Source: DATEOR01 sp963841425
GTDB taxonomy: Bacteria > Actinomycetota > Thermoleophilia > Gaiellales > Gaiellaceae
Assembly: GCA_963841425.1 (NCBI GenBank)
Contig: CAWJCL010000002.1
Location: 1,178,001-1,242,000, forward strand
Direction: 5' to 3'
DNA: 64,000 bases
Below, in pieces: positions 50,960-59,210 of this stretch (the first letter of the stretch is position 1; each line of letters opens with the position of its first letter). Below the pieces are notes generated by a model. That model saw nothing but the letters and a program-made list of their open reading frames with translations. It had not been told where the DNA came from and ran no database searches. The position numbers were made by a program, and so were the translations under genes.

Positions 50960-52205
50960 GTGAGCGATCTCTTCTCCGATGCTGCGCGCGGGCGCCTCGA
51001 TGAGTTCGCGCCCCTCGCCACCCGGCTGCGGCCGCGGAGGCTCGACGACTTCGTCGGGCAGGAACACGTCGTCGGCTCGGGCTCGGCGCTCGCCCTCGCG
51101 ATCGCCGCGGACCGAATCGGGTCGGCGATCTTCTACGGGCCGCCGGGGAGCGGGAAGACGACGCTCGCCCGGATCGTCGCCGAGACGACCGGCGCGGACT
51201 TCGAGGAGCTGTCGGCGGTGTCGGCCTCGGTCTCCGACGTCCGCGCTGTCCTCCAGCGCGCGACCGAGCGTCTTGGGAACGAGCGGCACGCGCACGATCC
51301 TCTTCCTCGACGAGATCCACCGCTTCAACAAGGCCCAGCAGGATGCGCTCCTGCCCGCCGTGGAGAGCGGGCTCATCACGCTGATCGGGGCGACGACGGA
51401 GAACCCGTACTTCGAGGTCAATTCGGCCCTCCTCTCGCGCTCGCAGATCTACGAGCTCGAGCCTTTGTCGGACGAGGAGCTAGGGATCATCGTTCGCCGG
51501 GGAGCCGAGCACCTCGGCCTCGATCTCTCGGACGAACTGGTGGCGCTCGCGGCCCGCCGGGCGGGCGGTGACGCCCGCGCCGCCCTCAACACCCTCGAGC
51601 TCGCCACCCAGACCGCCGCGGCGGAAGGGGTCGCGCTCGAGGAGCGCCACGTCGAGGACGCCGCGCGGCGCCGTCCCGTGGTCTACGACAAGGGTGGCGA
51701 TGCTCACTACGACTTCACCTCGGCGTTCATCAAGGCGATCCGCGGCTCGGATCCCGACGCCGCCCTCTACTACCTCGCGTCCATGCTCGAGGGCGGCGAG
51801 GACCCGCGCTTCATCGCACGGCGCCTGATCGTGCACGCCTCCGAGGACATCGGCATGGCCGACTCGCAGGCGCTCCTCGTCGCCGTCGCGGCGGCGCACG
51901 CAGTCGAGCACGTCGGCCTCCCCGAGGCGCGGCTCAACCTCGCGCACGCGACGATCTACCTCGCGCGGGCGCCGAAGTCGAACGCCGTCATCGAGGCGAT
52001 CGGCGCGGCCTCCCGGGACGTGCGCGAGCACGGCGCTCTCCAGCCGCCGAAGGCGCTTCGCGACGCCCACTATCCAGGTGCGAAGAAGCTCGGCCACGGA
52101 CAGGGGTATGTCTATCCGCCCAACGACCCGTCCGGCTACGACGTCGGCTACCTCCCGGACGAGCTCAAGGGCCGCACGTATTACGAGCCCGAGGAAGACT
52201 CGTGA
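50960..52205 (+). pseudogene. rarA: Replication-associated recombination protein A (RarA/MgsA), interrupted by an apparent one-base frameshift
   Basis: An AAA+ ATPase of the clamp-loader group that acts at stalled replication forks. From GTG 50960 the first frame encodes FVGQEHVVGSG and Walker A FYGPPGSGKTTLA, up to ATERLG (51277). The homologous sequence then continues in another frame with TSGTRTILFLDEIHRFNKA (Walker B), IGATTENPYFEVN, AGGDARAALNTLE and the tetramer domain to 52205. Removing one A at 51278-51279 joins the halves as RLGTSGTRTIL with nothing missing. Codon use and conservation remain good on both sides, so this is a very recent mutation or a sequencing or assembly error. The alpha/beta hydrolase gene overlaps the stop. 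Confidence 0.88.
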
Positions 52206-52972
52206 AGCTGAACACGTACGAGTGGGGCGACGAGAGCACGCCGCTCGTGGTCTGTCTCCACGGCGTCACCGGGCACGGTCTCCGCTTCCGCAAGCTGGCC
52301 GAGGAGCGGCTTGCTCATCGCTTCCATGTAGTCGCTGCCGACCTGCGCGGGCATGGACACTCGACCTGGGACGAACCGTGGGACATCGCGACCCACGGCG
52401 CCGATCTGCTGGAGACCTTCGCCGAGCCGGCCGACTGGATCGGGCACAGCTTCGGCGGTCGGCTGATCATGGAGGTAGCGGCTCTCCGTCCCGACCTCGT
52501 CCGGCGGGCGGTTCTGCTCGACCCGGCGATCTTCATTCCTCCGCTCTGGGCGCACGACCTCGCCGCCGACGCCCGCAAGGAGGAGTCCTATGCCTCGGTG
52601 GACGAGGCGATCCAGACGCGCATCGTCCGCAGCGGTCTCGCACACACCCCGCGCGAAATCCTCGAGGAGGAGGTAGCCGTCCACGCAATCGAACGTCCGG
52701 ACGGAAGCATCGGTTATCGCTACTCGGAGAGGTCAGTCGGCGATGCGTACCTGGAGCTGGCAACGCCGCCCCCGCCGTTCGACGCTCTGCGGATCCCCAC
52801 TCTCGTCGTCGTCGGCTCGCTCTCGAAGATCGTGGGCGCCGGAGAGATCGAGCTCTACAAGCGGGCGCTCGGGGATCTCCTCACGCTCGAGGTCGTGCCC
52901 GGCGGGCACAGCGTCCTCTGGGATGCCTTCGAGGAGACCGCCGCGGCCATCGACGCCTTCCTCGAGGCCTAG
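52202..52972 (+). CDS. Alpha/beta hydrolase
   Basis: A 256-residue alpha/beta-fold hydrolase. LHGVTGHGLRF supplies the oxyanion hole, AADLRGHGHS is the usual strand-4 motif, the nucleophile Ser lies in WIGHSFGG, the acid is probably the Glu or Asp near GAGEIEL, and the base His is in VPGGHSVLW. A helical cap lies between residues 120 and 190. The substrate is not predictable. GTG 52202 overlaps the rarA stop. The stop is 7 bp from that of the convergent arginase gene. Confidence 0.92.
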   Translation: MKLNTYEWGDESTPLVVCLHGVTGHGLRFRKLAEERLAHRFHVVAADLRGHGHSTWDEPWDIATHGADLLETFAEPADWIGHSFGGRLIMEVAALRPDLVRRAVLLDPAIFIPPLWAHDLAADARKEESYASVDEAIQTRIVRSGLAHTPREILEEEVAVHAIERPDGSIGYRYSERSVGDAYLELATPPPPFDALRIPTLVVVGSLSKIVGAGEIELYKRALGDLLTLEVVPGGHSVLWDAFEETAAAIDAFLEA

Positions 52973-52979
52973 CGGCCCG

Positions 52980-53879
52980 CTAGAGGATTCGTTCGCCGAG
53001 GGCGCTGGCAACGAGCTCGACGGCGAGCTGGGCGGTCGCGTTCTCGCGGTCGAGGATCGGGTTCACCTCGACAACGTCCATCGAGCCGAGGAGGCCCGAT
53101 TCCGCGACGAGCTCCATCGCGAGGTGCGCTTCCCGGTACGACAAGCCGCCGCGAACGGGCGTCCCCACCCCCGGAGCCACGTCGGGGTCGACCACGTCCA
53201 TGTCGAGGGAGACGTGGACGAAGGCCGCGCCGGCCACGCGGTCGAGCGCCTCGCGGACGACGGGCTCGACGCCGTGCCGGTCCAGGTCGGTCATGGTGTG
53301 GACGGACACGCCGAGCCGGCGCACCAACTCGCGCTCACCCTCGTCGAGGGAGCGAACGCCGATCAGGAAGACGTGTTCCGGCTTCACGGCCGGGAGAGGC
53401 CACGCATCGCTGCCGAAGGCGTCCCCTGCCAGCCCGAGCGCAACTGCGAGAGGCATCCCGTGGACGTTTCCGCTCGGCGATGTCTCAGGCGTGTTCAGGT
53501 CGCCGTGGGCGTCGAACCAGAGCACCCCGCCGGCCCCGTGCGTCGCGGCCAGCCCGCCGAGCGTCCCCAGGGCTATGGAGTGGTCGCCGCCGAGCACGAT
53601 GGGGATTGAGCCCTCGGCGGCCGCGGCCGCGACACGACGGGCGATCCGCTCGCAGGCGTCCTTGATCTCGGGGAGGAAGCGGGCTCTCGGGTCGCCGGAC
53701 GCGGTCGCCTCCGGGACCACGGTCTCGACGTTGCCCCAGTCCGCGCACTCGAGCCCGAGGCGCGTCAGGCGGTCGTCCAGCCCCGCGTAGCGGATCGCCG
53801 AGGGGCCCATGTCCACGCCGCGGCGGCCGGCGCCCAGGTCGAGCGCGGCGCCCATGACTGCGAGCTTTCGTTCCGTCAC
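52980..53879 (-). CDS. Arginase
   Basis: A 299-residue binuclear manganese enzyme that hydrolyses arginine to ornithine and urea. All metal ligands are present: LGGDHSIALG, WFDAHGDLNTPE (DxHxD) and HVSLDMDVVDP (DxD). MDVVEVNPILDRENATA closes the active site as in arginases of the RocF type. GTG 53879 is chosen because it opens directly on TERKLAVMGAALDLGAGRRG; upstream sequence in the same frame reads through the tRNA gene. A TAGCCT box 8 nt upstream suggests leaderless transcription. Agmatinase is the main alternative, but NTPETSPSGNVHGMP favours arginase. Confidence 0.92.
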   Translation of the reverse strand: MTERKLAVMGAALDLGAGRRGVDMGPSAIRYAGLDDRLTRLGLECADWGNVETVVPEATASGDPRARFLPEIKDACERIARRVAAAAAEGSIPIVLGGDHSIALGTLGGLAATHGAGGVLWFDAHGDLNTPETSPSGNVHGMPLAVALGLAGDAFGSDAWPLPAVKPEHVFLIGVRSLDEGERELVRRLGVSVHTMTDLDRHGVEPVVREALDRVAGAAFVHVSLDMDVVDPDVAPGVGTPVRGGLSYREAHLAMELVAESGLLGSMDVVEVNPILDRENATAQLAVELVASALGERIL

Positions 53880-53887
53880 CCGCGCGA

Positions 53888-53893
53888 AGGCTA
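53888..53893 (-). promoter_or_regulatory. -10-like box (TAGCCT) before arginase
   Basis: Minus-strand TAGCCT ends 8 nt before GTG 53879, the same hexamer found before mrp. Confidence 0.3.
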
Positions 53894-53965
53894 TTCGCTT
53901 CCCAGTCCGCGGAACGGCGTGAGAACGAGCCGCCGTCCGATACCCTTGTCCTCGCAACACGGCGC

Positions 53966-54038
53966 GGCGAGGTAGCTCAGTTGGTAGAGCACACGGCTGA
54001 AAACCGTGGTGTCGCCGGTTCGATTCCGGCCCTCGCCA
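53966..54038 (+). tRNA. tRNA-Phe (anticodon GAA)
   Basis: A complete cloverleaf: acceptor stem GGCGAGG (53966-53972) with CCTCGCC (54031-54037), D arm GCTC/GAGC, anticodon stem CACGG/CCGTG with loop CTGAAAA (anticodon 53999-54001), and T arm GCCGG/CCGGC with loop TTCGATT. The discriminator base is A, and CCA is not encoded. TACCCT at 53941-53946 may be its -10. Confidence 0.97.
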
Positions 54039-54064
54039 CTCGGCCCTGCCGTCACGAGAACGCG

Positions 54065-54106
54065 AAAAACGACGTCCGGGCCGGTGCAACCGCGCCGCGG
54101 ACGTCG
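54065..54106 (-). terminator. Intrinsic terminator ending the otsA-to-methyltransferase operon
   Basis: A 9-bp stem CGACGTCCG/CGGACGTCG (54070-54078 with 54098-54106), extended by an inner CGGT/ACCG pairing, followed on the minus strand by TTTTT (54069-54065). It lies 13 bp past the methyltransferase stop and separates it from tRNA-Phe. Confidence 0.88.
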
Positions 54107-54119
54107 CTTGGCCAGGATC

Positions 54120-54755
54120 CTAGACGGGGTCGGCCCGAGCGGCAAGGACGGCGACGCCGGCCCCCGCCTCGAGCTCCTGGACGTCCCCGAAGCCGACCTC
54201 GCCGAGACGGGTGCGAAGCTTTTCGGGCGGGACCCAGATCGGCGTCTCCGCCCCGCGCGAGAACGCGAAGACAGTCCGGCCGCCCGGGGCCGTGACCCGG
54301 GCGAGCTCCTCGAAGAACGGGATCATGTTCTGGAGGACGACGAGGTCGAACGCCCCGTCCGGGAACGGCAGGCTCGCCCCGTCCGCGACCTGGAACGAGA
54401 GCCGCTCGGCGAGCTCGGGCGGAAGCAGACGCTGGGCCTCCTCCACCATCTCGGGCGCGAGGTCGACGCCGACCACCTCGGCGCCCGGAAACCGCTCCGC
54501 CACGACGCGGGCGGCTTTCCCCGTCCCCGTGCCGAGGTCGAGCGCCTTGCGCGGAGGCTCGGCGAGCCGGTCGAGAGCGGCGACGAGCGGGAAGAGGCCC
54601 TCCGGCCCGATGCGCCCCTCCCAGCTCGAGGCCAGGGACCCGAACTGGCGGCGGATGGGACCGCGGAAGAGCCGCCACAGGACAGGGCGCGCCACGACGA
54701 CCTGCGTCGCGAGGCGGGCGAACCGCCGTCCGGCCGCCTCCAGCCGCTCCCTCAT
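54120..54755 (-). CDS. Class I SAM-dependent methyltransferase (UbiE-like fold)
   Basis: A 211-residue methyltransferase. ALDLGTGTGKAARVV is motif I, VVGVDLAPEMVEEAQ is motif II, VADGASLPFPDGAFDLVV follows the pattern of UbiE/COQ5-like enzymes, and ARVTAPGGRTVFAF is the later strand. The substrate is not identifiable; its place at the end of a haem/quinone operon would fit a quinone or porphyrin-related substrate, but that is only context. ATG 54755 overlaps the stop of the HemD-SAM hydrolase gene, so it is translationally coupled to an enzyme that consumes SAM. Confidence 0.88.
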   Translation of the reverse strand: MRERLEAAGRRFARLATQVVVARPVLWRLFRGPIRRQFGSLASSWEGRIGPEGLFPLVAALDRLAEPPRKALDLGTGTGKAARVVAERFPGAEVVGVDLAPEMVEEAQRLLPPELAERLSFQVADGASLPFPDGAFDLVVLQNMIPFFEELARVTAPGGRTVFAFSRGAETPIWVPPEKLRTRLGEVGFGDVQELEAGAGVAVLAARADPV

Positions 54756-56185
54756 GCCGGCGTGAGGCGCAGCTCGTCCCCGACCCGTACGGAGAACATC
54801 CGCGCCGCGTCTCCGTGATTGATCGCGAGGGCGATATTGGCGTACGCGTCCTCGTAGAGCACGATGTCACCCACGCGCGCGTCCGCGAACGTGCGCGCGG
54901 CAACGGCGAAGTAGCGCTCGAATCCGACCTCGACCTCCACGCGTGCGCCGGGCTCGATTCCGACCCGCGCGACCTGCTCGGCGGTGAGGTTGAGCTGCAC
55001 ATTGCCGTACCGATCGACGTACAGAACCGTGGCCCGGATCCGCGCTTCGCCGATAGACGGCTCGGGGACCTCGAGCCGGTGGAGCACGGCGAGGTCGAGC
55101 GCAGGGCCGAGCTTCGCGAGCTCGACGCCGTTCGCCAGGTGCGCGGCGGCCGGCGAGAAGATGTCGCGCCCGTGGAACGTGTGGGAGATTCGATCGAGCA
55201 TGTAGGCCTCTTCGGCGATCTCGACTGCCTCTGCCACGCCGCCGAACCTCTCTGCGGCCACGAGCAGAAGCCCGTTGTCCGGCCCGACGTAGAGGCGCTC
55301 GTCGCCTCCCCGCAGTGCGATCGGCTTCCGCTCGCCGCCGACGCCCGGATCGACGATCGCGACGTGAACGCCCGTTGGCATGTAGGGCAGCGTGCTCGCG
55401 AGGACGAGCGCACCCTGCAGCACGTGCTGAGGCGGAATGCCGTGCGTGATGTCGATCACCTCGACGTCGGGCGCGATGCGCTTGATCACGCCGCGACACG
55501 TTCCCGCGAAGTCGTCCTCGAGGCCGAAGTCGGTCAGGAGGGTGATGAACTGGCGTGCGATGCGGCGAAGCTTAACGGCTGCGACGAGACCGTCGAGGTC
55601 ATGGCTCTTGGCTTCCGCAACGACCTCGAGACCGGCGTCGCGCGCCTCCGCCGACGTGACGGGCCCGATGCTCACGCAGGCGAGGTCCGTGCGCAGCCCG
55701 CCGAGGGCCCGCGCCGCCGAGGCCGAGGCAAGGACGACCAGGTCGGCGTCGGGGAACGACGCGACCTCTGCCTCGACGGTGCGGTAGAGCGGGACGAGTT
55801 CGGCCCCGAGCTCCCGGCCGAGCACGTCGCGGGCGCCCTCCGCAGCCGCGTGGAGAACGCGGCCGAACGGCTTCGGAAGCTCCTCGGCAAGCCCTTCCTG
55901 GGTCGAGCGCTCCGCGACGAAGGCCGCCTGGATGCCGTACGCGCCGAGCGCCTCCGCAGTCCCCGGGCCGATCGCCGCGACCCGACCGGGCCGGCCCCGC
56001 AGCCGCCGCAGAAGCGGCCCGACGGCGTTCCGGCTCGTGACGAGGATCCAGTCGTAGCGCTCCGCCTCGATGGGCGGCCCGTCGATCTCCTCGATGCGGA
56101 TGAGCGGCGCCGAGACGACGTCGAAGCTGCCCGCGCGGAGGCGCTCGGCCAGGCGCTCGTCGGTCCCCGTGACGGCGACTCTCAC
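54752..56185 (-). CDS. hemD: Fusion: uroporphyrinogen-III synthase (HemD) + SAM hydrolase (DUF62)
   Basis: A 477-residue open frame carrying two complete domains. Residues 1-207 are uroporphyrinogen-III synthase (opening RVAVTGTDERLAERL, with ILVTSRNAVGPL, AAIGPGTAEAL and SIGPVTSAEARDAGLEV), which closes hydroxymethylbilane to uroporphyrinogen III. Residues about 212-477 are a SAM hydroxide adenosyltransferase (ITLLTDFGLEDDFAG, VIDITHGIPPQHVLQGA, VAIVDPGVGGERKP, YVGPDNGLL, FHGRDIFSPAAAHLA, YVDRYGNVQLNL), which cleaves SAM to adenosine and methionine. No stop and no ATG, GTG or TTG lies between them; the codon where the second protein would normally start is ATC (55561-55559). GTG 56185 overlaps the hemC stop. 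Confidence 0.85.
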   Translation of the reverse strand: MRVAVTGTDERLAERLRAGSFDVVSAPLIRIEEIDGPPIEAERYDWILVTSRNAVGPLLRRLRGRPGRVAAIGPGTAEALGAYGIQAAFVAERSTQEGLAEELPKPFGRVLHAAAEGARDVLGRELGAELVPLYRTVEAEVASFPDADLVVLASASAARALGGLRTDLACVSIGPVTSAEARDAGLEVVAEAKSHDLDGLVAAVKLRRIARQFITLLTDFGLEDDFAGTCRGVIKRIAPDVEVIDITHGIPPQHVLQGALVLASTLPYMPTGVHVAIVDPGVGGERKPIALRGGDERLYVGPDNGLLLVAAERFGGVAEAVEIAEEAYMLDRISHTFHGRDIFSPAAAHLANGVELAKLGPALDLAVLHRLEVPEPSIGEARIRATVLYVDRYGNVQLNLTAEQVARVGIEPGARVEVEVGFERYFAVAARTFADARVGDIVLYEDAYANIALAINHGDAARMFSVRVGDELRLTPA

Positions 56186-57012
56186 GGCACCGCGGCGAGA
56201 AGCTCGTCGGCGAGCGCGAGCGGATCGTCGCCGCGCCTGCGCGCGATCCACGCGCCGTCCTCGGCAGCGATCAACGCGGTCAGCACCTCGCCGTCGTGAT
56301 GGGCCGCGACGGGAGCGAGGCAGCCGGCTCCGATCCGCGCGACGCAGGCGCGCTCGGCTGTCACCCGGCGCCGCGTCTCCGGGTCGTCCACGCCGGCGGC
56401 GAGCTCCTCGTCGCCCGAGCGGACCTGGAGGGCAACGGCGCCCTGCCCTGCCTCCGGCACGAGCTCGTCCGGGTCGAAGCGGTGTCCAACCTCGGCCGAG
56501 AGCCCCAGCCGGTCGAGCCCGGCGGCCGCGAGCACGACGGCGTCGAGCCCCCGCTCGCCGCGCTTCCGCAGGCGCGTGTCGACGTTTCCGCGCAGCGGCT
56601 CGATCGAGAGCTCGGGCTCGAGCGCGAGGAGCTGCGCGCGGCGGCGCACCGATGCCGTGCCGATCCGCATGCCCGGCGCGAGCGCGCCGGCGCCGCAGAG
56701 GGCGTCGCGCGGATCCTCGCGCGCGAGGAAGGCCGCCACCGCGAGCCCGTCCACGTCCGTCGACGTCATGTCCTTGGCGGAGTGAACGGCCACGTCGATG
56801 CGGCCGGCGAGAAGCGCCTCCTCGATCTCCTTCACGAAGACTCCGCGCTCGCCGATCTCGCCGAACGGCTTCGAGCGGTCACGATCGCCCGCGGTGGTCA
56901 TGGGGACGAGCGCGACGTCGAGATCGGGATTGGCGGAGCGGAGCGCGTCGGCGGCGATCTCCGCCTGCGTCAGCGCGAGCCTACTCCCCCGACTGCCGAG
57001 CCGAAGAATCAC
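56182..57012 (-). CDS. hemC: Hydroxymethylbilane synthase (porphobilinogen deaminase)
   Basis: A 276-residue enzyme that joins four porphobilinogens into hydroxymethylbilane. Catalytic Asp81 is in VAVHSAKDMTS, the arginines that bind the growing chain are in TASVRRRAQL and RGNVDTRLRK, and Cys231 in GAGCLAPVAAH attaches the dipyrromethane cofactor. The protein is shorter than the usual 300-310 because the third domain is trimmed. GTG 57012 lies 31 bp inside the end of hemA. Confidence 0.96.
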   Translation of the reverse strand: MILRLGSRGSRLALTQAEIAADALRSANPDLDVALVPMTTAGDRDRSKPFGEIGERGVFVKEIEEALLAGRIDVAVHSAKDMTSTDVDGLAVAAFLAREDPRDALCGAGALAPGMRIGTASVRRRAQLLALEPELSIEPLRGNVDTRLRKRGERGLDAVVLAAAGLDRLGLSAEVGHRFDPDELVPEAGQGAVALQVRSGDEELAAGVDDPETRRRVTAERACVARIGAGCLAPVAAHHDGEVLTALIAAEDGAWIARRRGDDPLALADELLAAVP

Positions 57013-58270
57013 GGTCGTCGAGGTCGAAGAGGTGCCGTACCGCGTCGGCGTAGACGACGCCGTCGGCGGCCGCGGCCGCCTGCTTCATGCGAACGGTGGG
57101 AGCGTGGAGGAGCTTGTTCACGATCTGCGAGGTGAGAGATTCGACCGCACGCCGCTCGCTCGGGCTGAGTGAACCGAGGCGGCTTTCGGCACGTTCTAGC
57201 TCGCTCGTCCGAATCGACTCGGCACGCGCCCGGAGAGACGCGATGGCCGGGACGACGTCGAGCGAGAGCTGCCACGCGCGGAAGCGTTCGGCCTCCTCGG
57301 CGACGATCGCCTCGGCGCGCACGGCCTCCTCGCGCCGGCCCGCCACGCTCTCCTCGACAACCCGCTCGAGGTCGTCGACGTCGTAGAGGTAGCAGCCCTC
57401 GATCTCGTTCACGGCGGGATCGACGTCGCGCGGGACGGCGATGTCGACGAAGAAGATGGGTCGGCCCTTGCGCTCGTGCATCGCACGCTCCACCTGCTCG
57501 GCCGAGAGGACATGGCCGCGTGAGCCCGTCGAGGCGACGACGATGTCCACGTGCTCGAGTTCGGCCTCCACGGCGTCGAGGCCCGCTGCGCGTCCGCCGA
57601 AGCGGCGCGCGAGCCGCTCGGCCCGCTCGACGGAGCGGTTGGCGACGAAAACGCCCTCGACCCCGCGCGAGATCAGGTTCACGGTGGCGAGATCGCTCAT
57701 CTTCCCCGCGCCGAGCACGAGGATGCGCCGCCCCTCCAGGGTCCCGAACACGCGCTCTGCGAGCTCGGCCGCGGCAGAGGAGATGGAGGCCGGGTTCTCC
57801 CCGATGGCCGTCTCGCTCCGCACCCGGCGGCCGACGCGGAGGGCCTGGCGGAAGAGCCGGTGCACCAGCCCCCCGGCCGTTCCCGCCTCCTTCGCAGTCT
57901 CGTAGGCGCCGCGCACCTGCCCGAGGATCTGCGCCTCGCCGGGGATCATCGAGTCGAGGCTCGCCGCCACGCGGAAGAGGTGCATCGCAGCCGCCTCGTC
58001 GGTCAGCGTGTAGAGGGACGGGGCGATCTCGCTCTCGCTCAGGCGGCCGAGCGCGGCGAGTTCCGCAAACGCCCGCTCCTGCGCGGCCTCAGGATCCTCG
58101 TCCACGACGTAGAGCTCGGTGCGGTTGCAGGTGGAGAGCGCGACCGCTTCACCGTCCCCGCCCGCCAGCCGGCGGACGAGCTCCGGGTTTTCCGGCGCGC
58201 TCACGTAGAGCTGCTCGCGAAGCTCGACGGGGGCCCGGTGATGCGAGGTGCCGACGAGGACGAGGTGCAT
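56981..58270 (-). CDS. hemA: Glutamyl-tRNA reductase
   Basis: A 429-residue enzyme that reduces Glu-tRNA to glutamate-1-semialdehyde, the first step of C5 haem synthesis. VGTSHHRAPVELRE (6-19) opens it, Cys48 in ALSTCNRTELYVV is the active-site thiol, SMIPGEAQILGQVR is the conserved central block, and VLGAGKMSDLATVNL is the NADPH site, followed by FVDIAVPRDVDPAV. The C-terminal helix pair forms the dimer domain. ATG 58270 overlaps the stop of the upstream ccsA-like gene. Confidence 0.96.
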   Translation of the reverse strand: MHLVLVGTSHHRAPVELREQLYVSAPENPELVRRLAGGDGEAVALSTCNRTELYVVDEDPEAAQERAFAELAALGRLSESEIAPSLYTLTDEAAAMHLFRVAASLDSMIPGEAQILGQVRGAYETAKEAGTAGGLVHRLFRQALRVGRRVRSETAIGENPASISSAAAELAERVFGTLEGRRILVLGAGKMSDLATVNLISRGVEGVFVANRSVERAERLARRFGGRAAGLDAVEAELEHVDIVVASTGSRGHVLSAEQVERAMHERKGRPIFFVDIAVPRDVDPAVNEIEGCYLYDVDDLERVVEESVAGRREEAVRAEAIVAEEAERFRAWQLSLDVVPAIASLRARAESIRTSELERAESRLGSLSPSERRAVESLTSQIVNKLLHAPTVRMKQAAAAADGVVYADAVRHLFDLDDRDSSARQSGE

Positions 58271-59061
58271 CAGAAATGAGCGACGGGGACGAGGGCGACG
58301 GCGACGAGGGCGAAGGCGGCAAGCGCGAGGTACGCCGTACGGCGGCCGCGCCAGCCCGCTTCGTAGCGAAGGAAGAGGAAGGCGGCGTAGGCCGCCCAGG
58401 TGAGCAGCGCGACGGCCATGAGGGCGTCGAACCCGCCGCCCTCCGAGCCGAGCCGCGCAAGGCCGACGGCGAGCCCGAGGGTCAACGCCGGCAGCGCGAC
58501 GAGAATCGTCCGCCCGGTAAGGGCGTCGAGCGCCATCTGCGACGGCGCGCGCTGGCGCAGGACTCCGGGCGCGTGAGCCTTGAGCCTCCGCTCCTGCCAG
58601 AGGTAGAGCCCTGCGAGGCCGGCGGCGAGCGTGAAGCCCGCGAAGGCCGCGAGAATCAGCCCGACGTGGAAGGCGAGGAACAAGTCGCCGAGCTCGCTGC
58701 GGCCCCCGTCCCCGGCCCCGCCGCTCAGCCAGGCGACCGCGAAGAGCACCGCGGCAAGCGGCATGACGACGAGCCCGAGCAGCCGGAACGGCGCGCGGCA
58801 GCCCCAGATGAGATAGGTGCCCACGACGAGCCAGACGAAGAGGTTGAGCGACCCGGCCCAGGTCCCCCACGGAAAGCCTTCGGCTTGCGCGGCCTGCGCG
58901 ACGAGGAGGGCCGTTTGCGCCAGCCAGCCGATGCGCACGCCCCAGATGGCGAAGCGCGAGAGCCGGCCGGGCCGCATTCCGTCGCCGACATACGCGACCG
59001 CCGCCTCCAGGTAGCCCGCCAGGGCGGGCCAGACGAGGATGACGGCCAGCTCGCCCATCAC
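58270..59061 (-). CDS. CcsA/HemX-type cytochrome c assembly membrane protein
   Basis: A 263-residue protein with about eight transmembrane helices. WGTWAGSLNLFVWLVVGTYL resembles the tryptophan-rich segment of CcsA/CcmF-type haem handlers, and LAFHVGLILAAFAGFTLAAG and the later helices fit the cytochrome_C_asm family. Directly before hemA it occupies the place of hemX, which in Bacillus lowers HemA levels; a role in cytochrome c maturation is suggested by the ccm genes upstream. The start is GTG 59061 (GTGA overlap) or ATG 59058. Confidence 0.85.
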   Translation of the reverse strand: MMGELAVILVWPALAGYLEAAVAYVGDGMRPGRLSRFAIWGVRIGWLAQTALLVAQAAQAEGFPWGTWAGSLNLFVWLVVGTYLIWGCRAPFRLLGLVVMPLAAVLFAVAWLSGGAGDGGRSELGDLFLAFHVGLILAAFAGFTLAAGLAGLYLWQERRLKAHAPGVLRQRAPSQMALDALTGRTILVALPALTLGLAVGLARLGSEGGGFDALMAVALLTWAAYAAFLFLRYEAGWRGRRTAYLALAAFALVAVALVPVAHF

Positions 59062-59210
59062 GCTGCCTTGCGCCGCTGAGCGAGCTCGGTCAATTCGGTC
59101 ACCTCGCGCTCGAGCCGCGAGAGCTTGAAGGAGTAGAGGATCACGTACAGGAGCACGACCGCGAGGACGACGAGGTAGGCGGCGGTGACGTACTTCTCCG
59201 AGGTCGTCAT
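59058..59210 (-). CDS. ccmD: CcmD-like small membrane protein
   Basis: A 50-residue single-helix protein (hydrophobic residues 8-27) with a charged coiled-coil tail (LEREVTELTELAQRRK), the usual form of CcmD, which helps release haem-bound CcmE from the CcmABC transporter. ATG 59210 has GGAGG 8 nt upstream and overlaps the ccmC stop as ATGA. The assignment rests on size, topology and position rather than strong sequence similarity. Confidence 0.75.
   Translation of the reverse strand: MTTSEKYVTAAYLVVLAVVLLYVILYSFKLSRLEREVTELTELAQRRKAA

Noticed and set aside
51272..51284. Programmed +1 frameshift in rarA
   Set aside because: No stop codon, rare codon or known slippery sequence lies at the junction, and RarA is not known to use frameshifting; a mutation or sequence error is simpler.
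52969..52983. Palindrome CTAGCGG-C-CCGCTAG between the stops of the hydrolase and arginase genes
   Set aside because: A one-base loop cannot form a good RNA hairpin and there is no T run; it arises largely because two convergent TAG stops face each other.
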